This document shows, in pieces, positions 33,576 through 44,306 of a DNA stretch of 64,000 nucleotides; within the stretch, counting starts at the first letter, position 1; each line of letters starts with the position of its first letter. The position numbers and the translations under genes were made by a program. The notes beneath the pieces are model-generated. The model had not been told where the DNA came from and searched no databases. It saw nothing but the letters and a program-made list of their open reading frames with translations. The stretch covers positions 186,001-250,000 of the forward strand of contig NZ_JAGFBF010000005.1 in the NCBI RefSeq assembly GCF_017583045.1. Reading direction: 5' to 3'. The stretch is from Leucobacter tardus. Lineage in GTDB: Bacteria; Actinomycetota; Actinomycetes; Actinomycetales; Microbacteriaceae.

Positions 33576-34934
33576 TTGCCGAAGACGAACGCCGAGAAGC
33601 TCAACCCGACCCGCGTCAAGCTGACGGTCTCCGTGACCATGGACGAGCTTGAGCCGCACCTGAAGCGCGCTTACCAGTCGATCTCCGAGCAGGTCTCGAT
33701 TCCCGGGTTCCGCAAGGGCAAGGTTCCCGCGCCGATCATCGACCAGCGCGTCGGCCGCGAGGCCGTGGTCCAAGAGGCCGTGAACTCCTCGCTCGACGAG
33801 TTCTACCAGGCCGCGGTCGCTGAGACGGAGACCCGTCCCATGGGCCGCCCGACCGCCGACGTCGCGCAGTGGCCCGACGCGAAAGACCCCGAGGCGACGC
33901 TCGATCTCGAGTTCGAGGTGGAGGCCCGCCCCGAGTTCGAACTGCCGAACTACGACGGTATCGAGCTGACGGTCGACAACGCCGAGGTCGATGACACGGC
34001 CGTCGATGCCGAGCTCACCAAGCTGCGCGAGCGCTTCGGTACGCTCGTCACCGTCGAGCGCGCCGCCGCGACCGGCGACTTCGTCGACCTCGATCTCGTC
34101 GCCCGCATCGACGGCGAGTCCGTCGACCAGGCCGAGGGCATTTCGTACGAGGTGGGCGCCGGCAACCTGCTCGAGGGCACCGATGAGGCCGTCGAGACGC
34201 TCACCGCCGGTGAAACCACCACCTTCACCTCGCAGCTCCTTGGCGGCGAGTACGAGGGCCAGGAGGCCGAGGTCGAGCTGACCGTCACCGCCGTCAAGGA
34301 GCGCGAGCTTCCCGAGGCCGACGATGAGTTCGCCCAGATGGCGAGCGAGTTCGATACGATCGCGGAGCTCCGCGAGAGCCTCGCCGAGCAGGCCTCCAAG
34401 ACGGCCGTGTTCGCGCAGGGGCAGCAGGCACGCGACCTGTTCACCGAGACGCTCATCGAGCAGGCAGGGATCCCGGTCTCCGAGGAGCTCGTCGAGGAAG
34501 AGGTGCACCGTCACCTCGAGAACGAGGGGCGTCTCGAGGACGAGGAGCACCGCGCGGAGGTGCGCGTCTCCAGCGAGAAGCAGATCCAGCTTCAGCTGCT
34601 CCTCGACGCCATCGTCGAAGCCGAGGGCGTGACGCCGACCCAGGCCGAGCTGTCGCAGTACATCTTCTCCTCGGCTCAGCAGTACGGCATGGAGCCCGCG
34701 CAGTTCCTCCAGGCGATCAGCCAGGGCAACCAGATGGGCCTGATCGTCGGCGAGGTCACGCGGAACAAGGCACTCGCGGTCGCGCTCGGCAAGGCGAAGG
34801 TCGTCGATAAGGACGGCAACGCGGTCGATCTCTCCGAGTTCACCGCTGTCGACGCCGACGAGCCCGAGACCGACGAGTCCGAGACCGACGACGCCGAGAC
34901 GGCCGACGCCGAGGAGCCGCAGAAGTCGGAGTAG
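33576..34934 (+). CDS. tig: Trigger factor, ribosome-bound chaperone and prolyl isomerase
   Basis: 452 residues starting at TTG 33576 with GAGAGG upstream; no better ATG or GTG gives the conserved N-terminus. The ribosome-binding signature is present as [15 protein letters not shown]. Residues 160-240 are the FKBP-type prolyl isomerase domain ([15 protein letters not shown]), and the rest is the helical chaperone cradle with a strongly acidic Glu/Asp/Thr tail. It folds nascent chains and stands before the clp protease genes, an order widely conserved in bacteria. Confidence 0.96.
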   Translation: MPKTNAEKLNPTRVKLTVSVTMDELEPHLKRAYQSISEQVSIPGFRKGKVPAPIIDQRVGREAVVQEAVNSSLDEFYQAAVAETETRPMGRPTADVAQWPDAKDPEATLDLEFEVEARPEFELPNYDGIELTVDNAEVDDTAVDAELTKLRERFGTLVTVERAAATGDFVDLDLVARIDGESVDQAEGISYEVGAGNLLEGTDEAVETLTAGETTTFTSQLLGGEYEGQEAEVELTVTAVKERELPEADDEFAQMASEFDTIAELRESLAEQASKTAVFAQGQQARDLFTETLIEQAGIPVSEELVEEEVHRHLENEGRLEDEEHRAEVRVSSEKQIQLQLLLDAIVEAEGVTPTQAELSQYIFSSAQQYGMEPAQFLQAISQGNQMGLIVGEVTRNKALAVALGKAKVVDKDGNAVDLSEFTAVDADEPETDESETDDAETADAEEPQKSE

Positions 34935-34965
34935 TCTCCGCTCAGCGCACGCGACTCGCGAACTC

Positions 34966-34997
34966 GATCCCCCGGACCGCACAGCGGACGGGGGATC
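34966..34997 (+). terminator. Stem-loop after tig
   Basis: Stem GATCCCCCG / CGGGGGATC followed by a weak T-containing tail. It probably separates tig from the clpP operon. Confidence 0.65.
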
Positions 34998-35094
34998 GGT
35001 TCGTATCCGGCAGGGTGTGCCCAGGGCGAACACGGCCACGGAGAGGCGTGCGAGTCGGTACTCTCGAATCAGTCAATCACGAATGGAGCGCCGA

Positions 35095-35685
35095 ATGGCA
35101 GAACAGACGCCACAGCAGCCGAACAGCGTGTTCGAGCGACTGCTCAAGGATCGCATCATCTGGCTCGGCTCAGAGGTTCGCGACGATAACGCGAACGAGA
35201 TCTGTGCCAAGATCCTTCTCCTCGCGGCAGAAGACCCCGAGGCCGACATCTACCTCTACATCAACTCGCCCGGTGGTTCGATCACCGCGGGCATGGCCAT
35301 CTACGACACGATGTCGTTCGTGCCGAACGACATCGTCACCGTCGGTATCGGCATGGCGGCCTCGATGGGTCAGTTCCTGCTGACCGCCGGCACCAGGGGA
35401 AAGCGCTACATCACTCCGAATGCGCGTGTGCTGCTCCACCAGCCGCACGGTGGGTTCGGCGGGACGGCGAGCGACATTCAGACGCAGGCGCAGCTCATCA
35501 CCTCGATGAAGAACCGTCTCGCCGAGATCACCGCCGCACAGACCGGCAAGCCGGTCGAGCAGATCAACGAGGACGGTGACCGCGACCGCTGGTTCACCGC
35601 CACCGAGGCGCTCGAGTACGGATTCGTCGATTACATCCGCGAGTCGGCCAGTGACGTGGTCGGCGGCGGCGGAACCGGGAAGTAG
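35095..35685 (+). CDS. clpP1: ATP-dependent Clp protease proteolytic subunit 1
   Basis: 196 residues from ATG 35095 with GGAG 8 bases upstream. Catalytic triad S90 (GMAASMGQF), H115 (LLHQPHGG) and D160 (NEDGDRDRW). It forms the ClpP1P2 double-ring protease with the next gene product. A TACTCT box at 35059-35064 is a likely -10. No pro-peptide beyond about 10 residues is evident. Confidence 0.96.
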   Translation: MAEQTPQQPNSVFERLLKDRIIWLGSEVRDDNANEICAKILLLAAEDPEADIYLYINSPGGSITAGMAIYDTMSFVPNDIVTVGIGMAASMGQFLLTAGTRGKRYITPNARVLLHQPHGGFGGTASDIQTQAQLITSMKNRLAEITAAQTGKPVEQINEDGDRDRWFTATEALEYGFVDYIRESASDVVGGGGTGK

Positions 35686-35697
35686 GCGACAGAGAAA

Positions 35698-36372
35698 GTG
35701 AATGAATCGCAGATGACGCGCGAAATGCCCCGGGCCGGGGGAGCCGGCCTCATGATGCCAGAGTCCCGCTACGTGCTGCCCTCCTTCGAGGAGCGGACGC
35801 CGTACGGCTTCAAGCGCCAGGATCCCTACGCGAAGCTCTTCGAGGATCGCATCATCTTCCTCGGTGTGCAGGTCGACGATGCCTCAGCGGACGACGTGAT
35901 GGCCCAGCTCCTCGTGCTGGAGAGCCAGGATCCCGAGCGGGACATCACGATGTACATCAACTCGCCCGGTGGCTCGTTCACCGCGATGACGGCGATCTAC
36001 GACACGATGCAGTACATCCGGCCGCAGGTGCAGACGGTGTGCCTCGGTCAAGCCGCATCGGCCGCCGCAGTGCTGCTCGCCGGCGGTTCGCCCGGAAAGC
36101 GGCTCGCGCTGCCGAACGCACGGGTGCTCATCCACCAGCCATCGACCGGTCAGGCCGGACACGGGCAGGCATCGGACATCGAGATCCAGGCCGCCGAGAT
36201 CCTGCGCATGCGCGAGTGGCTCGAGCAGACCCTCTCGCGGCACTCGAAGCGGACGCCCGAGGAAGTCAATCGCGATATCGACCGCGACAAGATCCTCGGA
36301 GCGCAGGAGGCCCTGGAGTACGGCCTCGTCGACCAGGTGTTGACGAGTCGCAAGAACCCGCAGGCCGTCTGA
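35698..36372 (+). CDS. clpP2: ATP-dependent Clp protease proteolytic subunit 2
   Basis: 224 residues from GTG 35698, 12 bases after clpP1. Triad S121 (GQAASAAAV), H146 (LIHQPS) and D193 (NRDIDRD). The N-terminus is about 30 residues longer than ClpP1 and is probably processed, as in other actinobacteria where both subunits build one mixed tetradecamer. Confidence 0.95.
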   Translation: MNESQMTREMPRAGGAGLMMPESRYVLPSFEERTPYGFKRQDPYAKLFEDRIIFLGVQVDDASADDVMAQLLVLESQDPERDITMYINSPGGSFTAMTAIYDTMQYIRPQVQTVCLGQAASAAAVLLAGGSPGKRLALPNARVLIHQPSTGQAGHGQASDIEIQAAEILRMREWLEQTLSRHSKRTPEEVNRDIDRDKILGAQEALEYGLVDQVLTSRKNPQAV

Positions 36373-36380
36373 TTTGCGCG

Positions 36381-36418
36381 GGCCCCGGGATCGACCACGG
36401 CGTCGTCCCGGGGCCTTT
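36381..36418 (+). terminator. Terminator between clpP2 and clpX
   Basis: Perfect 10-bp stem GGCCCCGGGA / TCCCGGGGCC followed by TTT. clpX has its own candidate -10 box (TAGGCT, 36455-36460). Confidence 0.8.
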
Positions 36419-36496
36419 CGGCGAGTCTGGGCTCCAATTGTCAGGGGTGACGGCTAGGCTCAAGGGCATTGGCCGAACGGTTGAGGGGGGCCTCGG

Positions 36497-37765
36497 ATGG
36501 CGAAGATCGAGAGCAGCGAGCTGCTGAAGTGCTCCTTCTGCGGCAAGTCGCAGAAGCAGGTGCAGCAGCTGATCGCCGGACCGCAGATCTACATCTGCGA
36601 CGAGTGCGTCGCTCTCTGCAACGAGATCATCGAAGAGCGGCTCGCCGAGCAGCATGCCGAGGCCGACCCCTCCGAGTTCACGCTGCACCGGCCGCGCGAG
36701 ATCGCCGAGTTCCTCGATCAGTACGTGATCGGACAGGAGCGGGCGAAGCAATCGCTCGCGGTCGCGGTCTACAACCATTACAAGCGCGTGCGCGCCCGGA
36801 AGGCGCTCACGAGTGCCGAGGCCGCTGCCGAAGAAGTGGAGATCGCGAAATCGAACATCCTCATGGTCGGTCCCACGGGATGCGGTAAGACGTACCTCGC
36901 CCAGTCGCTCGCGCGGCAGTTGAACGTTCCGTTCGCCGTCGCAGACGCGACCGCATTGACGGAAGCCGGCTACGTCGGCGAAGACGTCGAGAACATCCTG
37001 CTCAAGCTGTTGCAGGCGGCAGACTTCGATGTGCAGCGGGCGGAGACGGGCATCATCTACATCGATGAGATCGACAAGATCTCTCGCAAGGCCGAGAACC
37101 CGTCGATCACCCGCGATGTGTCGGGGGAGGGCGTGCAGCAGGCGCTGCTGAAGATTCTCGAGGGCACTGTGGCCTCGATTCCGCCGCAGGGCGGACGCAA
37201 GCATCCGAACCAAGAGTTCATCCAGCTCGATACCACGAATGTGCTCTTCATCGTCGCCGGTGCGTTCTCCGGCCTCGAAGACATCGTCGCCACGCGGATG
37301 GGCAAGGGCGGAGTGGGCTTCGGCGCGCCGCTGCCGAACAAGCGCGACGAGGCCGACTTCTTCGCCGAGGTGCAGCCGGAAGACCTGCACAAGTTCGGAC
37401 TGATCCCCGAGTTCATCGGTCGGTTGCCGGTCGTGGCGACCGTCGATCCCCTCGACGTCGATGCGCTGAAGCGCATTCTCAGCGAGCCCAAGAACGCGCT
37501 GGTGAAGCAGTACCAGCGCATCTTCGAGATCGATGGTGTGAGTCTCGAATTCGAAGATGAAGCCCTCGAGGCGATCGCCGAGCTCGCGGTGGAGCGGAAG
37601 ACCGGTGCGCGCGGGTTGCGCGCGATCCTCGAATCGTTGCTCGGCCCCATCATGTTCGAGGTACCGTCGTCGGACGACATCACCAAGGTGATCGTGACAG
37701 CGGAATCGGTGCGCGGTGAGGCGTTGCCGCGGATGCTGCAGTCCCGCGCCGAGCGCAGCGCGTAA
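36497..37765 (+). CDS. clpX: ATP-dependent Clp protease ATP-binding subunit ClpX
   Basis: 422 residues with GAGGGGGGC before the ATG. Zinc-binding N-domain with C12, C15, C34 and C37; AAA+ core with Walker A GPTGCGKT (125-132) and Walker [11 protein letters not shown]. It unfolds tagged substrates and feeds them to ClpP1P2. Full length and canonical. Confidence 0.97.
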   Translation: MAKIESSELLKCSFCGKSQKQVQQLIAGPQIYICDECVALCNEIIEERLAEQHAEADPSEFTLHRPREIAEFLDQYVIGQERAKQSLAVAVYNHYKRVRARKALTSAEAAAEEVEIAKSNILMVGPTGCGKTYLAQSLARQLNVPFAVADATALTEAGYVGEDVENILLKLLQAADFDVQRAETGIIYIDEIDKISRKAENPSITRDVSGEGVQQALLKILEGTVASIPPQGGRKHPNQEFIQLDTTNVLFIVAGAFSGLEDIVATRMGKGGVGFGAPLPNKRDEADFFAEVQPEDLHKFGLIPEFIGRLPVVATVDPLDVDALKRILSEPKNALVKQYQRIFEIDGVSLEFEDEALEAIAELAVERKTGARGLRAILESLLGPIMFEVPSSDDITKVIVTAESVRGEALPRMLQSRAERSA

Positions 37766-37814
37766 GCGTCGGGGAGACTTCGGGGAGCGCCGCGCTGCGG
37801 CGATCGCGCGGCTA

Positions 37815-38336
37815 CTACTCGGCGCTGTCGTCCGCGCTGCTCAGGTCGTACGAGAGCAGCACCGACCCGTCCGTATCCGGGATGGTCGTCGCCGAAACGG
37901 TCAGTTCGGCATTGATGAGCAGCGCGCTGCGGCCGCCGTCGTCGTTCCGTGACTCGTCGTCGACGGAGAAGTCGCCGTCGTCGATGATCTGATTCCACAG
38001 CGCGTCCGCGGCTTCACCGTCCGCGGCGCTGAACACGACGAACCACTCGAACTCGCTGCGGGCTCCGGCATCGTCGACGGTCGCCCCGTCGGGCACCGGG
38101 AACGCTTCCGACGGGAACCCGTCCGGCAGATCGGTCGACTTCACATTCGGATCGAACTCGGTCTCCGGTTCCGTCCAGCTCGTCGCCTCGGGAGCCGGGG
38201 TCCCCTTCTCGGGGGCTCCGGCGATCTCATCGGGTTCCGGCGCGCACGCGCTCAACGCCACGGCGAGCAGCCCTGCGAGCGCCAGGACCGACAGCGCGTT
38301 CGCCCGACGGAGACGTGCGTTCGGTGCGGCATTCAT
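37815..38336 (-). CDS. Lipoprotein of unknown function
   Basis: 173 residues from ATG 38336, which overlaps the stop of the upstream small gene (ATGA). A basic start and hydrophobic stretch lead to the lipobox LSAC with C31, so it should be a lipid-anchored surface protein. The mature part is acidic and Pro/Glu-rich, then a small globular domain (EFEWFVVFSAADGEAADALW). The family is not recognised. It lies at the end of the valS operon and converges with clpX. Confidence 0.8.
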   Translation of the reverse strand: MNAAPNARLRRANALSVLALAGLLAVALSACAPEPDEIAGAPEKGTPAPEATSWTEPETEFDPNVKSTDLPDGFPSEAFPVPDGATVDDAGARSEFEWFVVFSAADGEAADALWNQIIDDGDFSVDDESRNDDGGRSALLINAELTVSATTIPDTDGSVLLSYDLSSADDSAE

Positions 38337-38596
38337 GATCCCAACCAATCGTCGTCGTCGGAGTCGTCCGCTGCCTGTTCGTCGTCGAGTATCTGAACGG
38401 AGACCGTGCCGTCGACGCTCTGAGCGACCCTGACGAGTCCGTCGAGCTCGCACCGTGCGCGGCCCTCGAGCCAGGTGAGCGTCCAGGCTGCGGCCGTGGG
38501 GTACGCCGCCTCTTGCGCTGCGATCGCCTCGTGCAGCACGACCGGCACGCCCTCGTGCGGCGTTTCGCCGGCCGTCCACCGCGTCCCGAGCCTCAT
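38333..38596 (-). CDS. Small hypothetical protein downstream of valS
   Basis: 87 residues, starting 2 bases after the valS stop and overlapping the lipoprotein start by 4 bases. It has a compact alpha/beta core (AAAWTLTWLEGRARCELDGL) and a very acidic tail (DDEQAADDSDDDDWLGS). No family recognised; coupling to valS suggests it is real and co-expressed. Confidence 0.72.
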   Translation of the reverse strand: MRLGTRWTAGETPHEGVPVVLHEAIAAQEAAYPTAAAWTLTWLEGRARCELDGLVRVAQSVDGTVSVQILDDEQAADDSDDDDWLGS

Positions 38597-38598
38597 GC

Positions 38599-41208
38599 TC
38601 AGGCCTCCGCGGTCTCGAGAGTGATCCGGGCGACGGTCGGTCGCGCCACGTCGCCGCGTTCGATACGCAGATCGACGATGCGTCCGACGGCCGCCAGGTC
38701 CGGACTCGCGGTGATCAACCGCTCCGCGTCGCCTGCGGGAGCCTGGACGACCGCGAGGGTCACGGCAGTCCGCTGCGAGGCCTTCGCCTCGGACTTCGCG
38801 CCGCGGATGCCGATCAGGGCTTCGCCGACCAGGTCGAGCAGCCCCTCATCGCCGTCTGCGGCGAGATCCGTCACGTGGGCGGGCTCCGGCCAGGCGGCGT
38901 GGTGCACGGAACCCTCGTTGAACCAGGACCAGGTCTCTTCGGTCGCGAACGGCAGGAACGGCGCGAGGAGGCGGATGAAGACGGACAGCGCCTCGCGCAG
39001 TGCGGTGACCGCGGATGCCCGGGCGGCATCGTCGGCTTCGGTGGCGCCGTGGGCGCGCTCCTTGACGAGCTCCAGGTAATCGTCGCAGAAAGTCCAGAAG
39101 AACGATTCGGTGACCTCGAGCGCGCGTGCGTGGTCGTAGGACTCGAACGCGCGCGTCGCATCGGAGACGACGCGGGCGAGCCGGGTCAACATCGAGCGGT
39201 CCAACGGCTCCGTGACCGTTCCCGTTCCGCTCGCATCGAAGTTCAGCGTGAACTTCGCCGCGTTCAGGAGCTTGATCGCGAGTCGACGGCCGATCTTGAT
39301 CTGCGTCGGATTCTGCGGGTCGAACGCGGCATCGGTGCCGAGCTTCGCCGATGCGGCCCAGTAGCGGACTGCATCGGACCCGTGCTGGGCGAGCATGCCG
39401 GCCGGGGTGACGACATTGCCCTTCGACTTCGACATCTTCTTACGATCGGGGTCGAGGATCCAGCCGGAGATGCCGGCGTGGCGCCAGGGGAGCTGCCCGT
39501 CCTCGAGCTCGGAACGAAGCAGGGTGGAGAAGAGCCAGGTACGGATGATGTCCTGGCCCTGGGGGCGGAGGTCGTACGGTGAGACGAGTGCGAAGAGCTC
39601 GGGATCGCGCTCCCATCCGCCGGCGAGCTGCGGTGTGAGCGACGACGTGGCCCAGGTGTCCATCACATCGACTTCGCCCTGGAAACCACCCGGGATTCCG
39701 CGCTGCTCGGGGGAGTACCCCTCGGGTGCATCGGTCGACGGGTCGACCGGAAGCTGCGCCTCGCTCGGCAGAATCGGGGCGTCGAACTCCGGGTTGCCTG
39801 CGGCATCGAGGGGGTACCAGACGGGGATCGGCACGCCGAAGAAACGCTGACGGGAGACGAGCCAGTCCCCGGTCAGGCCCTCGACCCAGTTCTCATAGCG
39901 AACGCGCATGAACTCGGGGTGCCACTGCAGTTCCCGACCGTGCGCGAGGAGTCGCGCACGACGATCCTCGTCGCGTGCGCCGTTCGCGATGTACCACTGG
40001 CGCGTCGATACGATCTCGAGCGGCTTATCGCCCTTCTCGAAGAACTTCACCGGGTGAGTGATCGAACGGATCTCGCCGACGAGTTCGCCCGAGGCCTGCA
40101 GCAGCTCGACCATCGCCTTCTTCGCACTAAAGACCGTCTTGCCGGCGAGCTGCGCGTACGCCGCGCGGCCGGCCTCGCTCGTGATCGCCTCGGGCGCCTC
40201 GGCGACGACGCGCCCGTCGAATCCGAGGATCGAACGGCTCGGCAACTGCAGCTCGCGCCACCAGACGACATCGTTCACGTCGCCGAACGTGCAGATCATG
40301 GCGATGCCGGTGCCCTTGTCGGGCTGTGCGAGATGGTGGGCCACCACCGGCACCTCGACATCGAAGACCGGGGTGCGGACGGTGGTGCCGAACAGGTCCT
40401 GATAGCGGTCGTCCTCCGGGTGCGCGACGAGGGCGACGCACGCCGCCAGCAACTCGGGTCGGGTCGTGTCGATCAGAATGTCGCCGTCGCCGACGGCCGC
40501 GCTCGAGTCGGTCCGGTGGAACGCGAGCTGGTGATACGCGCCCGGCTGCTCGCGGTCCTCGAGCTCGGCCTGCGCCACTGCGGTTCGGAACGTGACGTCC
40601 CACAGCGTGGGGGCCTGCGCCTGATACGCCTCGCCGCGCTCCACATTGCGCACGAAGGCGAGCTGCGACGCGCGGAGCGACTCCGGTCCGATCGTGCGGT
40701 AGGTCTGCGCCCAATCGACGGAGAGGCCGAGGGTACGCCAGAGATCTTCGAACTGGCGCTCGTCCTCGACCGTGAGGCGCTCGCAGAGTTCGATGAAGTT
40801 CCGTCGCGAGATGGGTTGCTGATCGGCGGCCTTCACGCTCTTCCCGTCACCGCCGTCGTGCGGCGGCACGAAGTCGTCGACGTAGGGCAGGGACGGGTCG
40901 CAGCGGACGCCGTAGTAGTTCTGCACGCGGCGTTCCGTCGGCAGTCCGTTGTCGTCCCAGCCCATCGGGTAGAAGACGCGTTTGCCGCGCATGCGCTGGA
41001 AGCGCGCGACCGTATCGGTGTGCGTGTACGAGAAGACGTGCCCGACGTGCAGCGAGCCCGACGCCGTGGGCGGCGGAGTGTCGATGCTGTAGACGTCGCC
41101 CCGCTCGGCCCCGTCGCGCGCGAAGGCGTAGACCCCGTCTCGCTCCCAGACCGCACCCCACTTCGACTCGAGGCCTTCCAGCTGGGGCTTGTCGGGGATC
41201 TCGCTCAT
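38599..41208 (-). CDS. valS: Valyl-tRNA synthetase
   Basis: 869 residues from ATG 41208 with ACGGAG upstream. Class I motifs: HVGH in PPPTASGSLHVGH and KMSKS in DRKKMSKSKGNV. The editing (CP1) domain is present in the middle, and the anticodon domain follows. There is no long C-terminal coiled coil beyond the usual length. First gene of a three-gene minus-strand unit. Confidence 0.97.
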   Translation of the reverse strand: MSEIPDKPQLEGLESKWGAVWERDGVYAFARDGAERGDVYSIDTPPPTASGSLHVGHVFSYTHTDTVARFQRMRGKRVFYPMGWDDNGLPTERRVQNYYGVRCDPSLPYVDDFVPPHDGGDGKSVKAADQQPISRRNFIELCERLTVEDERQFEDLWRTLGLSVDWAQTYRTIGPESLRASQLAFVRNVERGEAYQAQAPTLWDVTFRTAVAQAELEDREQPGAYHQLAFHRTDSSAAVGDGDILIDTTRPELLAACVALVAHPEDDRYQDLFGTTVRTPVFDVEVPVVAHHLAQPDKGTGIAMICTFGDVNDVVWWRELQLPSRSILGFDGRVVAEAPEAITSEAGRAAYAQLAGKTVFSAKKAMVELLQASGELVGEIRSITHPVKFFEKGDKPLEIVSTRQWYIANGARDEDRRARLLAHGRELQWHPEFMRVRYENWVEGLTGDWLVSRQRFFGVPIPVWYPLDAAGNPEFDAPILPSEAQLPVDPSTDAPEGYSPEQRGIPGGFQGEVDVMDTWATSSLTPQLAGGWERDPELFALVSPYDLRPQGQDIIRTWLFSTLLRSELEDGQLPWRHAGISGWILDPDRKKMSKSKGNVVTPAGMLAQHGSDAVRYWAASAKLGTDAAFDPQNPTQIKIGRRLAIKLLNAAKFTLNFDASGTGTVTEPLDRSMLTRLARVVSDATRAFESYDHARALEVTESFFWTFCDDYLELVKERAHGATEADDAARASAVTALREALSVFIRLLAPFLPFATEETWSWFNEGSVHHAAWPEPAHVTDLAADGDEGLLDLVGEALIGIRGAKSEAKASQRTAVTLAVVQAPAGDAERLITASPDLAAVGRIVDLRIERGDVARPTVARITLETAEA

Positions 41209-41394
41209 GCTGCTCCGTAGTGACGTGAACGCGGGGTTCGATGGGGAGGCACCGTCTCTCCGTGCGGCCCGTCCGCGGGGCCGCGATCGGTGCTTCGGTG
41301 CCGGGTTGATCAACCATCTCAGTCTACGGGATCCGCCCGGCGGGGGAGCGACGAGGCGGCGGACCCGATGCTCATCGCGATCGGTCGAGCGGAA

Positions 41395-41991
41395 TCACTC
41401 GGTCGCGTGGGCGAGCGCAAGATGCTCGCTCAGGCGACCCCGCCTCGGGCCGCGTTCCGCCCACGCCTGAGCTGCGGCGACCGCCTCGCCGAGTGCGGCG
41501 TACGCGATGGCCCGCGGAGCGAGCGCGCGCGTCGTCGTCCCCGTGCGCTCGGCGACGAACTGGGCGAGCGTCTCGGCAGCGGTGTTGAGTCGCGCGAGCG
41601 CCGACAGGCCGACCTCGCCAGGACTGCCCATCGCCTCGAACTGCGTGAGGATCCACGGCACGCGATCCGGACCGAACTCGTCGGCGACCCGGAGGAGCCC
41701 GGCGCGCACAGCGTCCCGGGGATCGGCGGCCGCCTCCGCTGCGCGGAGCGCGGTGGGGAGCACGGCGAGCGCGGCGTCGAGATCACCCCAGAACACGTCA
41801 GATTTCGCCGGGAAGTAGTTGAAGAACGTGCCTCGGCTGACTCCGGCGCGCCGCGCGATCTCAGCGACAGTGGTGCCGTCGTACCCCTGCTCGAGGAAGA
41901 GCTCGCAGGCGGCTTCTTCCAGAACCTCGCGGCTCGAGACGCGCGGGCGACCGCGGCCGGCTGGGCCGTCGCTGCTCGGGCGGGACGTCAC
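41395..41991 (-). CDS. TetR-family regulator
   Basis: 198 residues from GTG 41991, overlapping the MFS stop by 4 bases. The N-terminal HTH is clear (TTVAEIARRAGVSRGTFFNYFPAK); the C-terminal ligand domain is Ala-rich and variable. As it is co-transcribed downstream of the MFS transporter, it probably controls that operon. Confidence 0.93.
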   Translation of the reverse strand: MTSRPSSDGPAGRGRPRVSSREVLEEAACELFLEQGYDGTTVAEIARRAGVSRGTFFNYFPAKSDVFWGDLDAALAVLPTALRAAEAAADPRDAVRAGLLRVADEFGPDRVPWILTQFEAMGSPGEVGLSALARLNTAAETLAQFVAERTGTTTRALAPRAIAYAALGEAVAAAQAWAERGPRRGRLSEHLALAHATE

Positions 41992-43184
41992 AGGTCGATC
42001 CTATCGACGTCGTGCGCTCCGCCGCTGAGTACCGGATCTCGGCTGTGCGGCGGGCTGCCAAACCGTGCCGCGCTCCAGGAGGCGACCCCGGCGACGCCGA
42101 CCGCAGCCGCGAGGGTGAGGTAGGCGGCCGGCGTGCCGACGGCCCCGATCGCGGTCCCCAACGCGAAGGCGCCGAGTCCGAGTCCTCCGTCGTAGCCGAT
42201 GTTCCACAGGGTCGAAGCGGTCCCGGCACCCCGCTCGCGCAGGCGATCGACGGTGGCGACGAAGGTGTCGTTCTGACAGGCCCCGAAGCCGCCGCCGAGC
42301 AGCACCGAACCCAGCAGCAGGAGCGGCAGGCGGTCCTCGAGCGACCAGGCGATACACGCCAGGCCGAGTGCGACCGAGACGGCGGAGCCGAACTGGATCC
42401 GTCCACTGCCGATCCGGTCCGCGACCGGCCCGGCGGCGACCCGGCCGAGGACAAGGGCGATCGATGCCAGCAGCAGCGCCGTCGCGGCTGCGAACGGCTC
42501 GGGTCCCGAGAGGGGAAGAAACGTCGTCACCGCACCGAACGCGCTGCCCGTGAGGACGAGCAGCGCGAGGGGAACGAGCACCGAACGGACCGAGCGGAGG
42601 GGCGGGAGCGCAAACCGTCCGCGGGCGGCGCCGGGGAGGCGAAGCGCACAGGCGCAGGCGGCGAGCGAGGTCGCGGTCACGATCCAGAACACCGTGCTGA
42701 AGCCGAGGTGCTCGGCGGACCAGACGCCGCCGGCGAGACCGACGACGGTCGGTGCTGCGGTCGCGAAGCCGTAGAGCGACGCTGCGGATGACAGACGCCC
42801 CGGTGTCGCGAGTTCGGTCACGAGCACACCTCCCGCCACCACGACGAGACCGAACCCGAGTCCGCGGATCATCGTGACGAGCATTAGCCAGGTGAAGTCA
42901 CCCGGCAGCAGATAGAGCGGTGTCGGCGCACCCAGCAGGACGGCGCCGATGATGAGCAGCGATCGGAGCGGCAGCAGGCGCATGAGCCAGGGCATGAGGA
43001 ACTGGGCGGCCACCGTCGCGGCCATCATGCCGCTCGTGACCGTCCCCACGGCGAACGTGTCCGCTCCCTGTTCGACCGCCCACATCGGCAGCACCGGCAG
43101 CAGCGCCGCATAGTTGATCAGGGCGAAGAAGGTCGCGCCGACGAGGGGGATGAGCGCGCCCCCGAACCTCCGACCGTGACTCAT
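41988..43184 (-). CDS. MFS transporter
   Basis: 398 residues from ATG 43184 (a second ATG lies 3 bases upstream). About 12 hydrophobic segments; conserved loop and helix features include MIRGLGFGLVVVAGG and GRVAAGPVADRIGSGR, the MFS intracellular motif. Exporters paired with a TetR gene usually remove toxic small molecules; substrate unknown. Confidence 0.9.
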   Translation of the reverse strand: MSHGRRFGGALIPLVGATFFALINYAALLPVLPMWAVEQGADTFAVGTVTSGMMAATVAAQFLMPWLMRLLPLRSLLIIGAVLLGAPTPLYLLPGDFTWLMLVTMIRGLGFGLVVVAGGVLVTELATPGRLSSAASLYGFATAAPTVVGLAGGVWSAEHLGFSTVFWIVTATSLAACACALRLPGAARGRFALPPLRSVRSVLVPLALLVLTGSAFGAVTTFLPLSGPEPFAAATALLLASIALVLGRVAAGPVADRIGSGRIQFGSAVSVALGLACIAWSLEDRLPLLLLGSVLLGGGFGACQNDTFVATVDRLRERGAGTASTLWNIGYDGGLGLGAFALGTAIGAVGTPAAYLTLAAAVGVAGVASWSAARFGSPPHSRDPVLSGGAHDVDRIDL

Positions 43185-43226
43185 CATTCCAGTCTGCCAC
43201 GGTTGGGGTCGCCCGCAGGTGGTGGC

Positions 43227-43232
43227 TAATGT
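43227..43232 (+). promoter_or_regulatory. -10 box of the BrkB-type gene (leaderless type)
   Basis: TAATGT ending 6 bases before ATG 43239; no ribosome site between them. Confidence 0.45.
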
Positions 43233-43238
43233 GGGGGT

Positions 43239-44306
43239 ATGCCAGAACAGAAGCGCGGCCTCGTTCCGAAGCTCATCTCGCGGGCTCTCGAGCTGCGGCT
43301 CGTTCGCGCGTTCCTGTTGTACAGCGAGCACAAGGGGTCGATGCTCGCCGACAGCATCACCTATCGCGCACTCTTCAGCGTGTTCGCCGCGGTGCTGCTC
43401 GGGTTCTCGATCGCGGCGCTCTGGTTGGCCGGAAACCCCGAGGCGATGCAGTCGCTGATCGCCTCGCTCGACTCGGTCATCCCCGGAATCGGGGATTTCG
43501 TCGACCCCGAAGCTATCGAAGCGCCGACCGGGTTCACCATCGCGGGCATCGTGTCGATGGGTGGTCTGCTGTTCGCCGCGATCAGCGCGATCGGCAGCCT
43601 CCGGTCCGCGATCCGCATGATCGGCGATCAGGTCACCGAGACTCAGCAGTTCGTCTGGGTGATCCTGCGCAACTTGATGGTGGGCATCGCCTTCGGCGGA
43701 CTCCTGATCGCAGCCGCCGCAGCCTCGTTCCTGGGATCGGTGGGCATCGACACCGTGTCCGGGTGGCTCGGGTTCGATGCGGGCAGTCCCGTCGCTCAGA
43801 CGCTGACGCGCGCGTTCGGCATCGCGGTGGTCTTCATCATCGACACCGTCGCGATCGCACTGGTGTTCCGGCTCCTCTCGGGCATCTCCGCGCCGGCTCG
43901 CGCGCTGTGGGTCGGCGCCATGCTGGGTGGTGTCGGCCTGACCGTGCTGCAGGAACTCTCGGGGCTCTTCGTGCGCGGGGCGACGTCGAACCCGCTGCTC
44001 GCCACGTTCGGCGCGCTCATCGCGCTCCTCCTCTGGTTCAACCTGTCGGCGCAGGTGATCCTCATCGCCAGCAGCTACATCGTGACGGCGGCGGCCGAAT
44101 CCCAGGATCGCGTGCGCGCGAAGTTCGGTGCCGAGAACTTCGCGCAGCGACGTCGGCAGCGCGCCGAGGACAAGTTCGAGGCGGCACGATCGGAACTGCT
44201 GGCCGCTCAAGAGGCCGAGGCGGAGGCCCGCGCGTCAGGGTCCGAATCGGACTCGGAGGAAGAGCCCGATTCGGATTCGGAAGCGAAGCCGAAGACGCGT
44301 GAGTAG
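43239..44306 (+). CDS. YihY/BrkB-family membrane protein
   Basis: 355 residues with about six membrane helices (LADSITYRALFSVFAAVLLG at the start, LLWFNLSAQVILIASSYI near the end, both typical of the family). The C-terminal 50 residues are charged and Ser/Glu/Asp-rich, probably disordered. The family was once annotated as ribonuclease BN in error; real function is unknown. Its last 8 bases overlap the next gene. Confidence 0.9.
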   Translation: MPEQKRGLVPKLISRALELRLVRAFLLYSEHKGSMLADSITYRALFSVFAAVLLGFSIAALWLAGNPEAMQSLIASLDSVIPGIGDFVDPEAIEAPTGFTIAGIVSMGGLLFAAISAIGSLRSAIRMIGDQVTETQQFVWVILRNLMVGIAFGGLLIAAAAASFLGSVGIDTVSGWLGFDAGSPVAQTLTRAFGIAVVFIIDTVAIALVFRLLSGISAPARALWVGAMLGGVGLTVLQELSGLFVRGATSNPLLATFGALIALLLWFNLSAQVILIASSYIVTAAAESQDRVRAKFGAENFAQRRRQRAEDKFEAARSELLAAQEAEAEARASGSESDSEEEPDSDSEAKPKTRE